Shown in pieces: positions 23,304 through 32,403 of a DNA stretch of 44,753 bases. Both the position numbers and the translations under genes were made by a program. Every line of letters begins with the position of its first letter. The first letter of the stretch is position 1. Location: the NCBI GenBank assembly GCA_002432805.1, contig DJGV01000013.1, positions 61,100-105,852 on the forward strand, given 5' to 3'. This stretch comes from Fervidobacterium sp. UBA5837. Lineage in GTDB: Bacteria; Thermotogota; Thermotogae; Thermotogales; Fervidobacteriaceae. Below the pieces are notes generated by a model. That model saw only the letters and a list, made by a program, of their open reading frames with translations, ran no database searches and had not been told where the DNA came from.

Positions 23304-24830
23304 TCATGATTTTGTTTCTCTTATCATTTCCATAACTTCCTCACCGCCAAACATTCGCTTAATTTCTTCCATCTTAGCCTCGCCGCTGAGTTCGGAAACT
23401 ACACCTGTATCACCATTCCTCATGAGTGCAAAATGTTTATCTGCCTTCAATGCGATTTGCGGCAAGTGCGTAACGATTATTATCTGATGATTTCCTGACA
23501 ATTTTTCAAGTTTTTCAGCTAACTTCACTGCTGTGACACCGCCAACTCCAGAATCGATTTCATCGTAGACGAGTACATCAGTTGAAGTAACAGAAAGTTC
23601 CAAAGCCAACATTATTCGAGAAAGTTCACCACCGGATGCAATCTTTCTAAGTGGGTAAAGCGGTCCAGTAGAGAGCGTACTGCCAACCAACTCCACATCG
23701 TCAATCCCTGTTGAGTTGAAAGGTACCTCGCTAAACGAAAAACCGACTCTTGCATTCATGTTTAAATCGTTTAGATGTTCTGTGATAAGACCTTCAATTT
23801 TTTTCGCGGCATCTTTTCTCGTCTTACTTATATTATTCGCAAGTTTAGTTAATTGCTTCTCCAAATTCCTCTTCTCTTCCACCGCATTGATTAGTATCTC
23901 GAGTTCCCTTGCTTTTTGATCATATTCAATTTTCCAAGCTGCAAGATTTTCTAATACATCTTCTGTGGTTGGTCCATATTTGCGTCTTAATTTCTTATAT
24001 ATTCCAAGTCTATTTTCGATATCTTCGACGTCCATCTCTTCTATCTTCGACAGCTCCTTTTGAATGCTATTCTCCAAATCGGCAATAGACTCAATCAGTG
24101 AGTCCAATTTCTCGTGAAATTCCTCATCTAAGAGCGAATAGAATTTCCTTGTACCACCTTCCATATCTTCAAGTTGCTGAATTGCGGCGGTGTAGTGCTG
24201 AATTAGAATCTGAATGTTTGAAGCATCCTTATAGATCTTTTCTAGATCTCGTTCTTCGCCTACAGATAGATGTGCACTTTCCACTTCTTCTATCTTCGTT
24301 TTTAATTCTTCCAAACTACTTTCAATCTCTTCTTTGTCTAAAGTACTGAGCGTCTTATTGACATACAGGTAGCTTTGGTACGTGACCTTATAATCTTCCA
24401 CAAGTTTTTCATCCTTTGCAACTTTGTCGAGGATGTTTAAAATGAACATTTTATCAAGCAATTTCATCTGTGAATTCTGTTTGTGAATTGCTATGAAATT
24501 CGATACGATATCTTGCACGACATCTCTACTGGAAAGTTTGCCATCGATTTTGTAGAATAGTCTTTTGTTCTTTCTCTCCACAGTAAAAATATGCTGACCC
24601 GTACTTAATTCTAATTCACCACTAACAACATCACTATCAAGATCTACTACCATATCGGCACTGAATGTGTCACTCCTGAGATTCTGATAATCCAAAAACG
24701 CACCAATTACATCCAAAAGCAAACTTTTCCCAGTTCCAGTCTCGCCTGTGATTACATTCAATCCGCTTGAGAAATATATGTCAACATCCTTCAAATACAC
24801 ATATTCATTTATATGAAGCAATTCTATCAA
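23304..24830 (-). CDS. recN: DNA repair protein RecN
   Basis: SMC-like ATPase of double-strand break repair. 508 residues, slightly shorter than typical (~550). Walker A is GETGTGKS (29-36). A long coiled coil spans about residues 150-340. The ABC signature ASGGELSRIMLALELS and Walker B VLVYDEIDSGVGG are followed by QIIIVTHLPQIALKADKHF. The TTG start at 24830 follows GAGGTGA. The gene lies 26 nt after cdd and was probably read together with corC and cdd. Confidence 0.96.
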   Translation of the reverse strand: MIELLHINEYVYLKDVDIYFSSGLNVITGETGTGKSLLLDVIGAFLDYQNLRSDTFSADMVVDLDSDVVSGELELSTGQHIFTVERKNKRLFYKIDGKLSSRDVVQDIVSNFIAIHKQNSQMKLLDKMFILNILDKVAKDEKLVEDYKVTYQSYLYVNKTLSTLDKEEIESSLEELKTKIEEVESAHLSVGEERDLEKIYKDASNIQILIQHYTAAIQQLEDMEGGTRKFYSLLDEEFHEKLDSLIESIADLENSIQKELSKIEEMDVEDIENRLGIYKKLRRKYGPTTEDVLENLAAWKIEYDQKARELEILINAVEEKRNLEKQLTKLANNISKTRKDAAKKIEGLITEHLNDLNMNARVGFSFSEVPFNSTGIDDVELVGSTLSTGPLYPLRKIASGGELSRIMLALELSVTSTDVLVYDEIDSGVGGVTAVKLAEKLEKLSGNHQIIIVTHLPQIALKADKHFALMRNGDTGVVSELSGEAKMEEIKRMFGGEEVMEMIRETKS

Positions 24831-24856
24831 TTACTTCACCTCAGTTAGGGAAAGGG

Positions 24857-25354
24857 TCATTTTTTCAAATCATCTTTGTCAAACGAATATGGGAGAAGTT
24901 GATTCACGGATGTTTGGATGATATCTCCCTTCAAATTCGTTAGTACCACTTCAAAGTCACCAAATTCAGACATTACTTGTCGGCATGCACCACACGGAGA
25001 TACTGGCTCTTCGGTATCGGCTACGACAACCAAAGTTTCGAATTCTCTTTCCCCTTCGGAAATTGCCTTGAATATGGCGGTACGTTCAGCACAATTCGTA
25101 AGTCCAAATGAAGAGTTCTCTATATTAACCCCCGTATAGACCTTTCCACTTTTTGTAAGTAATGCGGCACCCACTTTGAAATTAGAGTATGGAACGTATG
25201 CGTTCTTCATAACATCTTTAGCAATACTTATAAGTTCTCCAATGCTCGTTTTACCTTCCTTTAAATCTTGTATCTCCAACGTATCTTTATTCTTCTTGCT
25301 CTTCTTGTTCTCTTTTTCCTTCGTCTTCTCTTTGTCCTGTCTGTTCTCTTTCAT
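24857..25354 (-). CDS. cdd: Cytidine deaminase with Lys/Glu-rich N-terminal extension
   Basis: Deaminates cytidine and deoxycytidine to uridine forms in pyrimidine salvage. The catalytic core (about residues 37-165) has YVPYSNFKVGAALL, NIENSSFGLTNCAERTA (zinc Cys and catalytic Glu) and PCGACRQV (two zinc Cys). The usual protein is ~130 residues; this one has about 36 extra N-terminal residues rich in Lys/Glu (KEKTKEKENKKSKKNKD). The start ATG 25354 has GGAGGT 8 nt upstream, and no better site exists further in, so the extension looks real. Its first 68 nt overlap the 3' end of corC in another frame. In Bacillus, cdd follows the phoH-pgpH-ybeY-dgkA set; here those genes are dispersed. Confidence 0.93.
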   Translation of the reverse strand: MKENRQDKEKTKEKENKKSKKNKDTLEIQDLKEGKTSIGELISIAKDVMKNAYVPYSNFKVGAALLTKSGKVYTGVNIENSSFGLTNCAERTAIFKAISEGEREFETLVVVADTEEPVSPCGACRQVMSEFGDFEVVLTNLKGDIIQTSVNQLLPYSFDKDDLKK

Positions 25355-26660
25355 CGATTGAAACCTCCTTTTTAGCATTCTTTTCGATATTCTCTATCTT
25401 TACAAGTACCTTATCTATTCTATTTCTTGAAGCTGCAATGATCTTGTAAGTAATATTTCCTTCTGTAATCTTCTCACCAACTTTTGGAATGTAATGGAAC
25501 TTGTCTAAGAGATATCCAGCCAATGTTTCAAACTCTCCTTCGGGAAAATCTATCCTCAATTCTCGTTCGATATCATTCAAGGCGATTGTTGCATCCACAA
25601 GATACGAATTTGCATCTATCTTCTTAATACCTATTGTCTCGTATTCATCATACTCATCCATAATCTCGCCAAAAATCTCTTCCAATATATCTTCCATTGT
25701 TACTATTCCTGCAGTTCCACCGTATTCATCTACAACTATCGCCATATGCACCTTTCTTGTTTTGAACTCTTTGAGTAGCTCAGAAACCGGCATCACTTCA
25801 GGTACGAACAACGGAGTTCTCATCATTTCCTTAACTCGTACCTTATCTAAAACATCTGTTCCTCGGGAAGCTATAAAAGAGAGCAGGTCTTTTGCATAAC
25901 ATATTCCAACGATGTTATCTATAGTTTCTCTATAGACTGGAACCCTCGAATATTCCTCTTTCATTATTAGCTCTGTAACTTCCCTTATCGTCTGCGTTTC
26001 CTCGACTGCAATTATATCAACACGTGGAATCATGATCTCCTTAACAAGCGTTTCATCCATTGCTATTGTACGCTGAATCATCAGACCTTCTTCGTGATCA
26101 ATGGAACCTTCTTCTCTTCCCATTTCAAGATACGATGCAATCTCATCGATCGTTATGAACTGTGCATCTTGAACAACATGTCCACCAAATAATCTCACAA
26201 ACAAATTTGCAATTTTTACAAACATCGTTATAACTGGTGATAATACTTTCGAAAGTGGCGCTACAATCTTCGTGCTGAATTCAAAAAAACGTTCGCTGTT
26301 CTGTCTTGCCAATATTTTTGGCGTAATCTCACCAAAAATCAATAGCACAAATGTCATTACTAAAGTTGATACAATTGTAGAAATAGACTCTGAAGGAATC
26401 AATTTGGATATGGCTACAGCTGCAATAGAGGATGCCAGTATGTTCACCAAGTTGTTTGATATCAATAGCCCCGTTAGAAACTGGTTGAATAAGTGAATCT
26501 CACTCATTTCTTCCTCGTTTTCCTTATTTTTAGCCAAGTTCCTCAGTTTTAATTTACTTACAGATGTCAATGCTGTTTCCGATGCCGAGAAAAACGCTGA
26601 TAGAACGAGTAGAAACAAGATCGCCAAGATGCTCCACAAATAACTCAGAGGGTCCTCCAC
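25287..26660 (-). CDS. CorC/HlyC-type membrane protein with DUF21 and CBS domains
   Basis: 457 residues in the CNNM/CorC layout. An N-terminal DUF21 membrane domain has about four hydrophobic segments (SILAILFLLVLSAFFSASETALTSVSKLKLRNL through LIFGEITPKILARQ). A CBS pair follows (residues ~200-330, MIPRVDIIAVEETQTIREV...EEYSRVPVYRETIDNIVG...VVDEYGGTAGIVTMEDILEEIFGEI), then the C-terminal CorC_HlyC domain (YLVDATIALNDIERELRIDFPEGEFETLAGYLLD). The family is linked to Mg2+ or cobalt homeostasis; 'hemolysin' is historic. GTG 26660 lies 7 nt after GGAGGTGA. The last ~30 residues are a Glu/Arg/Gln-rich tail overlapping cdd. Confidence 0.92.
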   Translation of the reverse strand: MEDPLSYLWSILAILFLLVLSAFFSASETALTSVSKLKLRNLAKNKENEEEMSEIHLFNQFLTGLLISNNLVNILASSIAAVAISKLIPSESISTIVSTLVMTFVLLIFGEITPKILARQNSERFFEFSTKIVAPLSKVLSPVITMFVKIANLFVRLFGGHVVQDAQFITIDEIASYLEMGREEGSIDHEEGLMIQRTIAMDETLVKEIMIPRVDIIAVEETQTIREVTELIMKEEYSRVPVYRETIDNIVGICYAKDLLSFIASRGTDVLDKVRVKEMMRTPLFVPEVMPVSELLKEFKTRKVHMAIVVDEYGGTAGIVTMEDILEEIFGEIMDEYDEYETIGIKKIDANSYLVDATIALNDIERELRIDFPEGEFETLAGYLLDKFHYIPKVGEKITEGNITYKIIAASRNRIDKVLVKIENIEKNAKKEVSIDEREQTGQREDEGKREQEEQEE

Positions 26661-26722
26661 AGACACCTCACCTCCATAACGTTTTGATGTTGATTTCATG
26701 TAAACCGAACATAACAATGTAT

Positions 26723-26731
26723 ATTATACCA
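26723..26731 (-). promoter_or_regulatory. Extended -10 promoter for corC-cdd-recN
   Basis: TGG-TATAAT on the minus strand, about 65 nt upstream of the corC start. A weak TTGATT lies 20 nt further upstream. Confidence 0.5.
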
Positions 26732-26813
26732 TTTTCTTTGAAATTTTGAATCAATGGAACATGCTGACAGTGAAGTTCCTTCAATTCTGTGGTGCACAAA
26801 AAGGCAACAGTTA

Positions 26814-26822
26814 TGGTATAAT
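26814..26822 (+). promoter_or_regulatory. Extended -10 promoter for the PAS-GGDEF gene
   Basis: TGG-TATAAT on the plus strand. TGCACA (26793-26798) at 18-nt spacing is a partial -35. The leader would be about 60 nt. Confidence 0.5.
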
Positions 26823-26892
26823 CTAATCATTCTGAATGAAAGAAATGAAGAAAATTAATAGATCAATTAACTAGATTGAGAGGGTATTTGTC

Positions 26893-28458
26893 ATGGATAA
26901 ATCAATTGCTATCGAGGAAATTGCCAACATATTTTCACAGTCAAATATATTCTTCCTGATGACAGACAGAGAGGGCAATATACTTTCTCATACATATAAT
27001 GTACCCGAACGAATTAAGAGGGAAAAATGTGTCGTTGGCCTAGATGAAAATCTTGACAAAGCCTTTAGAGAGTTCATCGACAGTGAGCAAAGAACCATTG
27101 AACAAATCGTAGAAATGAAGACTGAAATCCTGCGTTTAATCTTTTCGAAAGTAGAGGAAAGCATTCTGATTTTTGGAGAAACTATCACAGAAAAGGTGTT
27201 AATAGACAACTACATGAATGAAAGATTCGAAACATTGACAACATATCTGGAATTTGCACCCATATTTTTCGTAGTCTTAGATGAAAATGGAAATGTGAGC
27301 TACATAAACACTTGGACACTCAATAAAACTGGTTACAGATTGGAAGAGGTAGTCGGTAAGAACTGGTTCGATGTATTCATACCGTCTGATATCAGAGAAA
27401 TGGTAAGAGGTGTGTTCGTTCAGATTCGACAAAGGAACATAGAGATGAATCAATCTTACGAAAATGAAATACTCTGCAAAGATGGAAGCAAACTTGTGGC
27501 ACTTTGGGAGAACAAACTAATACTGAAAGGCGATACTTTTGGTGGCATCATCAGTGTTGGAGTTGATGTAACAGATAGAAAGATAAGAGAGGTCGAAGAT
27601 AAGGTGATGCTCGAATTATTGCAGGCCTCCTTGGAACAAGATTATACTATTGCCTTTGAGAAAATAGGGAACATCCTTGCAAGTACATACAAAGTGCGAA
27701 AACTAACGGGACTTGTGAGAGTTCCAGAGGATAGTTATGAATTTACGATTATAAAGCCAAGCAACGGAGAAAACGCCGAAAATAGTGAGAGGTTCGAAGA
27801 GAAGGAATACGTAAGGAATGTTGCTGATCGGTCAATCAAAATAGACATAGCGGTAAGTAATTTCTCACAGCTTGTAACAGAAAACAGTCTTGAGAGAATT
27901 GCAAACATACTTTTTTCGTTCATAGATAGGATATATTACATACAAAGATTAGAGGAAGCATCTTTTAGAGACACATTAACAAGTTTGTTCAACAGGCGAT
28001 ATTACATGATGGTACTAAAAGGTGAGATACTCCGAGTTAGGAGATACAATACATCATCCTGCGTTGTTATGATAGATTTAGATGGATTGAAAAAAGTGAA
28101 CGATACGCTTGGTCACGATAAAGGTGACCACGCACTCAAGCTTGTTGCGCAAGTACTAGCTGAAAACATCAGAAAAACAGATATCCCAGCTAGGTTTGGC
28201 GGAGATGAGTTTGTACTACTTTTAACGGAAACAAAAATCGAAAATGCAAAGGTCGTAATCCAGAGAATTATTGACGAACTGGATAAAAAATACATTGATA
28301 GTATGAAAATATCCATCAGTGCTGGAATAACAAAGATAATGCCAACTGATGATATTGAAGGTATCTCGGTAATGAAACGTGCCGATGAATTATTGTATAG
28401 AGCAAAGAAGTCTGGTAAAGGCACATTTTTCTGTGATGATTTGCAGATCAAAGAATAA
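26893..28458 (+). CDS. PAS-domain diguanylate cyclase (GGDEF)
   Basis: 521-residue cytosolic signalling protein with no membrane segments. The N-terminal ~110 residues look like a sensory region (FFLMTDREGNILSHTYNVPERI is PAS-like). A clear PAS domain follows (residues ~115-230, FAPIFFVVLDENGNVSYINTWTLNKTGYRLEEVVGKNWFD). A linker/GAF-like stretch (235-350) leads to the GGDEF domain (DTLTSLFNRRY, FGGDEF at 435-440). The product is cyclic di-GMP. An inhibitory I-site RKTD sits five residues before GGDEF, so feedback control is likely. No EAL or HD-GYP partner is nearby. ATG 26893 follows GAGAGGG by 8 nt. The gene is convergent with the alcohol dehydrogenase gene, 12 nt apart, with no clear terminator. 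Confidence 0.93.
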   Translation: MDKSIAIEEIANIFSQSNIFFLMTDREGNILSHTYNVPERIKREKCVVGLDENLDKAFREFIDSEQRTIEQIVEMKTEILRLIFSKVEESILIFGETITEKVLIDNYMNERFETLTTYLEFAPIFFVVLDENGNVSYINTWTLNKTGYRLEEVVGKNWFDVFIPSDIREMVRGVFVQIRQRNIEMNQSYENEILCKDGSKLVALWENKLILKGDTFGGIISVGVDVTDRKIREVEDKVMLELLQASLEQDYTIAFEKIGNILASTYKVRKLTGLVRVPEDSYEFTIIKPSNGENAENSERFEEKEYVRNVADRSIKIDIAVSNFSQLVTENSLERIANILFSFIDRIYYIQRLEEASFRDTLTSLFNRRYYMMVLKGEILRVRRYNTSSCVVMIDLDGLKKVNDTLGHDKGDHALKLVAQVLAENIRKTDIPARFGGDEFVLLLTETKIENAKVVIQRIIDELDKKYIDSMKISISAGITKIMPTDDIEGISVMKRADELLYRAKKSGKGTFFCDDLQIKE

Positions 28459-28470
28459 AAGAATAGATAA

Positions 28471-29562
28471 TCATTCGCTGCAAAACATATCTCTAACCTC
28501 TTTGAAAGCTTCAGTGAGTGTGTCTATGTCATAGTTACCTGGTGTAGACCTTATATGTGAGGCAGTTGAAACAATTTTTACCCACTTTTCTATATCATCG
28601 TCCGATATGTCTATGTTGAGCTTAATGCCGATATCCTCATAAAATCTGTAAAGTGAACCATCGAAAAGCGCTTTTACCGTTTCTGCCTTTTCTGTGTTTG
28701 CATTTCTCAACTCAAATGGTAAAAATATCGCTGTCGCCAATCCATGTTTGATTCCTTTATCTGTTGTCAAATTGTATCCAAGGGCATGTGCAACTGTTGT
28801 ACTTGTTTGTGCAATTACCATACCTGCCAACATGGAAGCAAACATTATCCTTTCTCTGTAATACTCGCTTTCCGGATCATCCAATAGTCTTGGTAAGAAT
28901 TCCTTGATATTCTTCATAGCCTCCATTGCTAAAACATCCGTTAGAGGTGTTGCATTTAGCGATATGTATCCTTCCATTGCGTGTGACAATGCATCGAGAG
29001 CTGTAGAAATTGTCAGCTCTCTTCCCATCGTAATCGTATAACTGTAGTCAACAAAGGCGATAGTTGGAAATGTGCATTTGTTGTTACTGAATCCCATTTT
29101 TCTTCCATCTACTGTCAATACAGAAAACTGTGTCACCTCACTGCCCGTACCTGCTGTTGTAGGTATGCAAACTATTTTCTTTGCACTCGTATATTTCGTT
29201 GCATCGTACAAATCTCGTACATTCAACTGAGGATTATCCAAAAGTACAGCAACTGCCTTTGCCGTATCCATTGGACTTCCACCGCCGAGTCCTATAACAA
29301 CATCGATATCTGTGGTATCTGTGAATTCACTACAAATTTCTGGTATGAGTTCTATGGGTGGATTTTCCGGTGTAGTATCGTATATTCGCACATATTTGCC
29401 TTCCAGTGCCTCTAAAACATCGTCCAAACTTCCATTTTTCATCGAACTCTTACCGGTAATCACAAGGAAATGTTCTCCAAGTGACCTGAGAATTTCCCTG
29501 TTTTTCAAGACAGCACCTTTACCATAGATAACCTTCGTTGGCATGAAAAAATTCATGTTCAT
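28471..29562 (-). CDS. Iron-containing alcohol dehydrogenase
   Basis: Group III Fe-ADH of 363 residues, NAD(P)-dependent, acting on short alcohols/aldehydes in fermentation. Seen are the nucleotide site VVIGLGGGSPMDTAKA, IPTTAGTGSEVTQFSV, and the metal ligands in ALDALSHAMEGY (Asp and His), VAHALGY (His) and GIKHGLA (His). It resembles the lactaldehyde/butanol dehydrogenase branch, but substrate cannot be set from sequence. ATG 29562 lies 6 nt after AGGGGTGG; an in-frame ATG at 29592 is upstream of that site. Single gene with its own promoter. Confidence 0.94.
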   Translation of the reverse strand: MNMNFFMPTKVIYGKGAVLKNREILRSLGEHFLVITGKSSMKNGSLDDVLEALEGKYVRIYDTTPENPPIELIPEICSEFTDTTDIDVVIGLGGGSPMDTAKAVAVLLDNPQLNVRDLYDATKYTSAKKIVCIPTTAGTGSEVTQFSVLTVDGRKMGFSNNKCTFPTIAFVDYSYTITMGRELTISTALDALSHAMEGYISLNATPLTDVLAMEAMKNIKEFLPRLLDDPESEYYRERIMFASMLAGMVIAQTSTTVAHALGYNLTTDKGIKHGLATAIFLPFELRNANTEKAETVKALFDGSLYRFYEDIGIKLNIDISDDDIEKWVKIVSTASHIRSTPGNYDIDTLTEAFKEVRDMFCSE

Positions 29563-29612
29563 AATGTGCCACCCCTTTCTGATACTTTCCAATGTACACT
29601 CATCTAGATTAT

Positions 29613-29640
29613 ATTATATCAACAGAAAATTCTCAATCAA
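29613..29640 (-). promoter_or_regulatory. Promoter for the Fe-alcohol dehydrogenase
   Basis: Minus-strand TTGATT (29635-29640), 16-nt spacer, extended -10 TGA-TATAAT (29613-29621). One of the best-formed promoters in the window. Confidence 0.65.
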
Positions 29641-29671
29641 TATAACTAGTCGATATGACTTCAACAACAAT

Positions 29672-29710
29672 AAAAAAGAGCTGGTCTGTTAAGCTTTGCC
29701 AACCAGCTCT
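29672..29710 (-). terminator. Terminator after the SLH-protein gene
   Basis: Minus-strand stem GAGCTGGT (29702-29709) with ACCAGCTC (29678-29685), 16-nt loop, followed by TTTTTT (29672-29677). Confidence 0.8.
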
Positions 29711-29754
29711 CGTATTAGTCATCTTGGTCACTAAATTTTATACAATTTTTAAGG

Positions 29755-31320
29755 TTATGGATTAGTGCTTATCATGTACAACGCTATGCCACCGAGTGCT
29801 ATACCTATGAATGAAAGAACAATTGCTATCGTCCCAGTTTGGTTAGCTTGAGTAGCCTTTAAATCTTCTTTTAGTTTCGCGTTCTCCTTTTCAAGAAGAG
29901 CGATCCTTTGATCCGCCGTTGTAACTGTTGATTCCAATGTTATAACACTTTCTTTGACAGAGACAACGTCACTTTTTACTGAATCAATGTCATTTCTTAC
30001 AGAGCTAACATCGTCGTTCGTTTTCGCAATTTGCGCATTGAGTTGAGCAGTTGTTGCATCGATCTTAACATCAAGCTCTGATTGTGCATTTTGAAGAGTT
30101 GCCACAGTCGATTCTAACGTGATCAGTTGAGAATCGGTATTCTGAAGTGAGTTCTTTAAGTTGTCAACATCGACTTTGACAACTGTTAGATCACCTTTCA
30201 TACTATCGAGATCTGCAGACAAAACAGGAATAGCAGCTATCTTGTTGTTTATATCTACTATTGCCGCATCTGTATTCTTAACTTTTGTATCTAACGCCTG
30301 GATATTTGAATAAAGATCCTTGTCGTTTGTTTCCAATGTTTTCACATTTGTCTGCATTGTTTGAATTTGAGTTTGTAAACTTTGGATACTTGTTTGCATG
30401 TTCTGAATCGTTGTTTGCATACTTTGGACAGTAGATTGCAGTGTGGAAACATTGGATTGAGTAGGCATGGATTGAATCACGCTATTGATATCTGCAATAC
30501 TCTTTTCCACAGATGTAACTCTATTGGAAAGAGTTGATACATTCAAAGCTGTCGTCGAAACTTGCGAATTCGTAGATTTTATACTACTGTCAAGACTATT
30601 GATGCTACTTTCGAGTGCTGCAACTTTTGCACTCAGAGAGTCTAAAGTCGAGAGCTTCTGACTTGTAGAATTTTGACTGTCCGTCAACGTTTTTACACTA
30701 TTTTTGAGTGAGCTAACGTCAGTTTTCAACGTTGCTATGTCTTGTGACAGTGTATTTATGCTTTGGCCTGTAGGGGTTACTGACATAAGGGACCTAAGCT
30801 CTGTCACTTTCTGTACCAACGCATCGTACAGTGACTGCATGCCAGATACGTCAGTTTTTACGTTGTTTATATCCTGTGACAAAAGATCCACTTTTCCTGA
30901 GACAGTGTCCACTTTAGCGGATAACGCATCGATCTTTGTGTTAATTGTCTTGTCAGAATTGCTCAAGGAAAGTACCTGATCAGACAGACTCCTGAGTTGC
31001 GAATCTATATTCGCTGGTATCTGAGAGGTCTGAGCAGGAGTTGTCGTTGTAACTGTAGTTGGTATCTTCTTCTCAACTGCAGCTATCTTGTCGTTGGTGA
31101 TGGTCATCAACCTGTAGAGTGCTACCGCAAGTTGGTATCTTGTGAGTGACTGGTTACCTTGGAACGTACCATCCGGCATGCCGCTTAGTATACCGAGTTT
31201 AGAGAGTTGCTCGACAGCATCGTAAGCCCAGTGGTTTGCTGGGACATCTTTGTATGTTGCTGAAAATGCTGTTGAAACGACAATAACCAAAAGTAAAGTA
31301 ATGCCTAAGAACTTCCTCAT
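29755..31320 (-). CDS. SLH-domain, coiled-coil envelope protein (Omp-alpha type)
   Basis: 521 residues: signal peptide (1-20, ending TAFSA); one SLH domain (about 21-72, YKDVPANHWAYDAVEQLSKLGILSGMPDGTFQGNQSLTRYQLAVALYRL); a Thr/Pro-rich joint (residues 85-102, PTTVTTTTPAQTSQIP); a very long heptad coiled coil (~105-490) with repeated LxxxVxxL/VSxLxxxVxxL units; and one C-terminal hydrophobic helix (GTIAIVLSFIGIALGGIALYMI) as membrane anchor. This is the known layout of Thermotoga Omp-alpha, a rod bridging inner layer and outer toga. SLH domains usually bind pyruvylated polymer, and a csaB-like gene is at 11965-12948. ATG 31320 follows GGAGGT. The gene starts 33 nt after cheB. Confidence 0.9.
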   Translation of the reverse strand: MRKFLGITLLLVIVVSTAFSATYKDVPANHWAYDAVEQLSKLGILSGMPDGTFQGNQSLTRYQLAVALYRLMTITNDKIAAVEKKIPTTVTTTTPAQTSQIPANIDSQLRSLSDQVLSLSNSDKTINTKIDALSAKVDTVSGKVDLLSQDINNVKTDVSGMQSLYDALVQKVTELRSLMSVTPTGQSINTLSQDIATLKTDVSSLKNSVKTLTDSQNSTSQKLSTLDSLSAKVAALESSINSLDSSIKSTNSQVSTTALNVSTLSNRVTSVEKSIADINSVIQSMPTQSNVSTLQSTVQSMQTTIQNMQTSIQSLQTQIQTMQTNVKTLETNDKDLYSNIQALDTKVKNTDAAIVDINNKIAAIPVLSADLDSMKGDLTVVKVDVDNLKNSLQNTDSQLITLESTVATLQNAQSELDVKIDATTAQLNAQIAKTNDDVSSVRNDIDSVKSDVVSVKESVITLESTVTTADQRIALLEKENAKLKEDLKATQANQTGTIAIVLSFIGIALGGIALYMISTNP

Positions 31321-31353
31321 AATAAACTACCTCCTTAACGCTAATTTGAATGT

Positions 31354-32403
31354 TTAGATAATTTCAACCAATTTTTCCGGGATCTTATCAGCGGGCAGAA
31401 CAAAGTCCGCATACCCTTCGTCTACGACTGCTTTTGGCATCCCATACACAACACAAGTCTCTTTGCTTTCAGCGATGACTATCCCCTTAAAGAATTTCAC
31501 CTTAAAAGCACCCTTTAAGCCATCCTTCCCCATACCTGTCAAAATCATCGCTACAGTATTCTCTTTATAAATCTCAGCAACTTTATCCAATGTATAGTCA
31601 ACGGATGGCCTTACGTTATTTATTTTCTCGGTCTTGTTATCGATGTATATCGTACTCTTTCTGTCTTGATGTTTTATTCCCATGTGATAATCTCCAGGAG
31701 CAACGTATACACAACCAGGTTGCAATACATCACCGTTTTCAGCTTCCTTAACTGACAAGTTTGATATTTTATCCAACCTTTGAGCTAATGATTTGGTAAA
31801 TCCAGCAGGCATGTGTTGAACGAGTAAAATAGGTGCTGGGAAATCCTTGGGAAGCGGAGGTATGACCAAGTCAAGTGAACGCGGACCACCAGTTGATGAA
31901 CCTATAACTACGACTTTTCCTGAGACTATCGATTTCATCTTCAGTCCAGCAAGAGGTTTTCTCTGATACACGAGCTGGCTAACGCTTACCTTCATCGCAT
32001 CTCTTATCTTCTGTGCAAGCTCTGGACCCATCTTGCGAAAATCCATCGACACACTACCTGATGGCTTAGCCACAAAGTCCGTAGCACCAAGTTCCAGTGC
32101 TAAGAGTGTTATCTCAGCACCTTCTTCAGTTAAACTACTGACCATAATTATACGAGTTGGTGCTCTCTTCATTATCTCTTTAAGTGCCTCTATACCATTC
32201 AGCTTTGGCATCTCTACATCCATCGTCACTACATCTGGTTTATATTTTATTGCCAGTTCTACCGCTTCCAACCCATCTTTCGCAGTAGCAACCAACTCCA
32301 TATCTGATTGTTGATCTATTATATCCTTCAAAATCATTCTCATAAAAGGAGAATCATCGGCTATCATTACCTTTATTTTTCCGTTTGATTTCTCTTTTTC
32401 CAA
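31354..32403 (-). CDS. cheB: Chemotaxis response regulator methylesterase CheB
   Basis: Protein-glutamate methylesterase/deamidase that removes methyl groups from chemoreceptors when phosphorylated by CheA. 349 residues. Receiver domain (about 10-125) with DD at 16-17, phosphoacceptor Asp62 in DVVTMDVEMP, and KPSG. Methylesterase domain (about 160-349) with GSSTGGPRSL (nucleophile Ser170), VQHMPAGFT (His) and MILTGMGKDG (Asp). TTG 32403 is preceded by GGTGGTGAG and overlaps dgkA by 31 nt. No other che gene is nearby, so it must act with a chemotaxis set elsewhere. Confidence 0.94.
   Translation of the reverse strand: MEKEKSNGKIKVMIADDSPFMRMILKDIIDQQSDMELVATAKDGLEAVELAIKYKPDVVTMDVEMPKLNGIEALKEIMKRAPTRIIMVSSLTEEGAEITLLALELGATDFVAKPSGSVSMDFRKMGPELAQKIRDAMKVSVSQLVYQRKPLAGLKMKSIVSGKVVVIGSSTGGPRSLDLVIPPLPKDFPAPILLVQHMPAGFTKSLAQRLDKISNLSVKEAENGDVLQPGCVYVAPGDYHMGIKHQDRKSTIYIDNKTEKINNVRPSVDYTLDKVAEIYKENTVAMILTGMGKDGLKGAFKVKFFKGIVIAESKETCVVYGMPKAVVDEGYADFVLPADKIPEKLVEII

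Noticed and set aside
25287..26660. Calling the CorC-like protein a hemolysin
   Set aside because: The DUF21-CBS-CorC layout points to ion homeostasis; the hemolysin label is historical.
29755..31320. Methyl-accepting chemotaxis protein, because of coiled coil next to cheB
   Set aside because: There is no HAMP or signalling-tip sequence; the SLH domain and C-terminal anchor fit an envelope rod instead.
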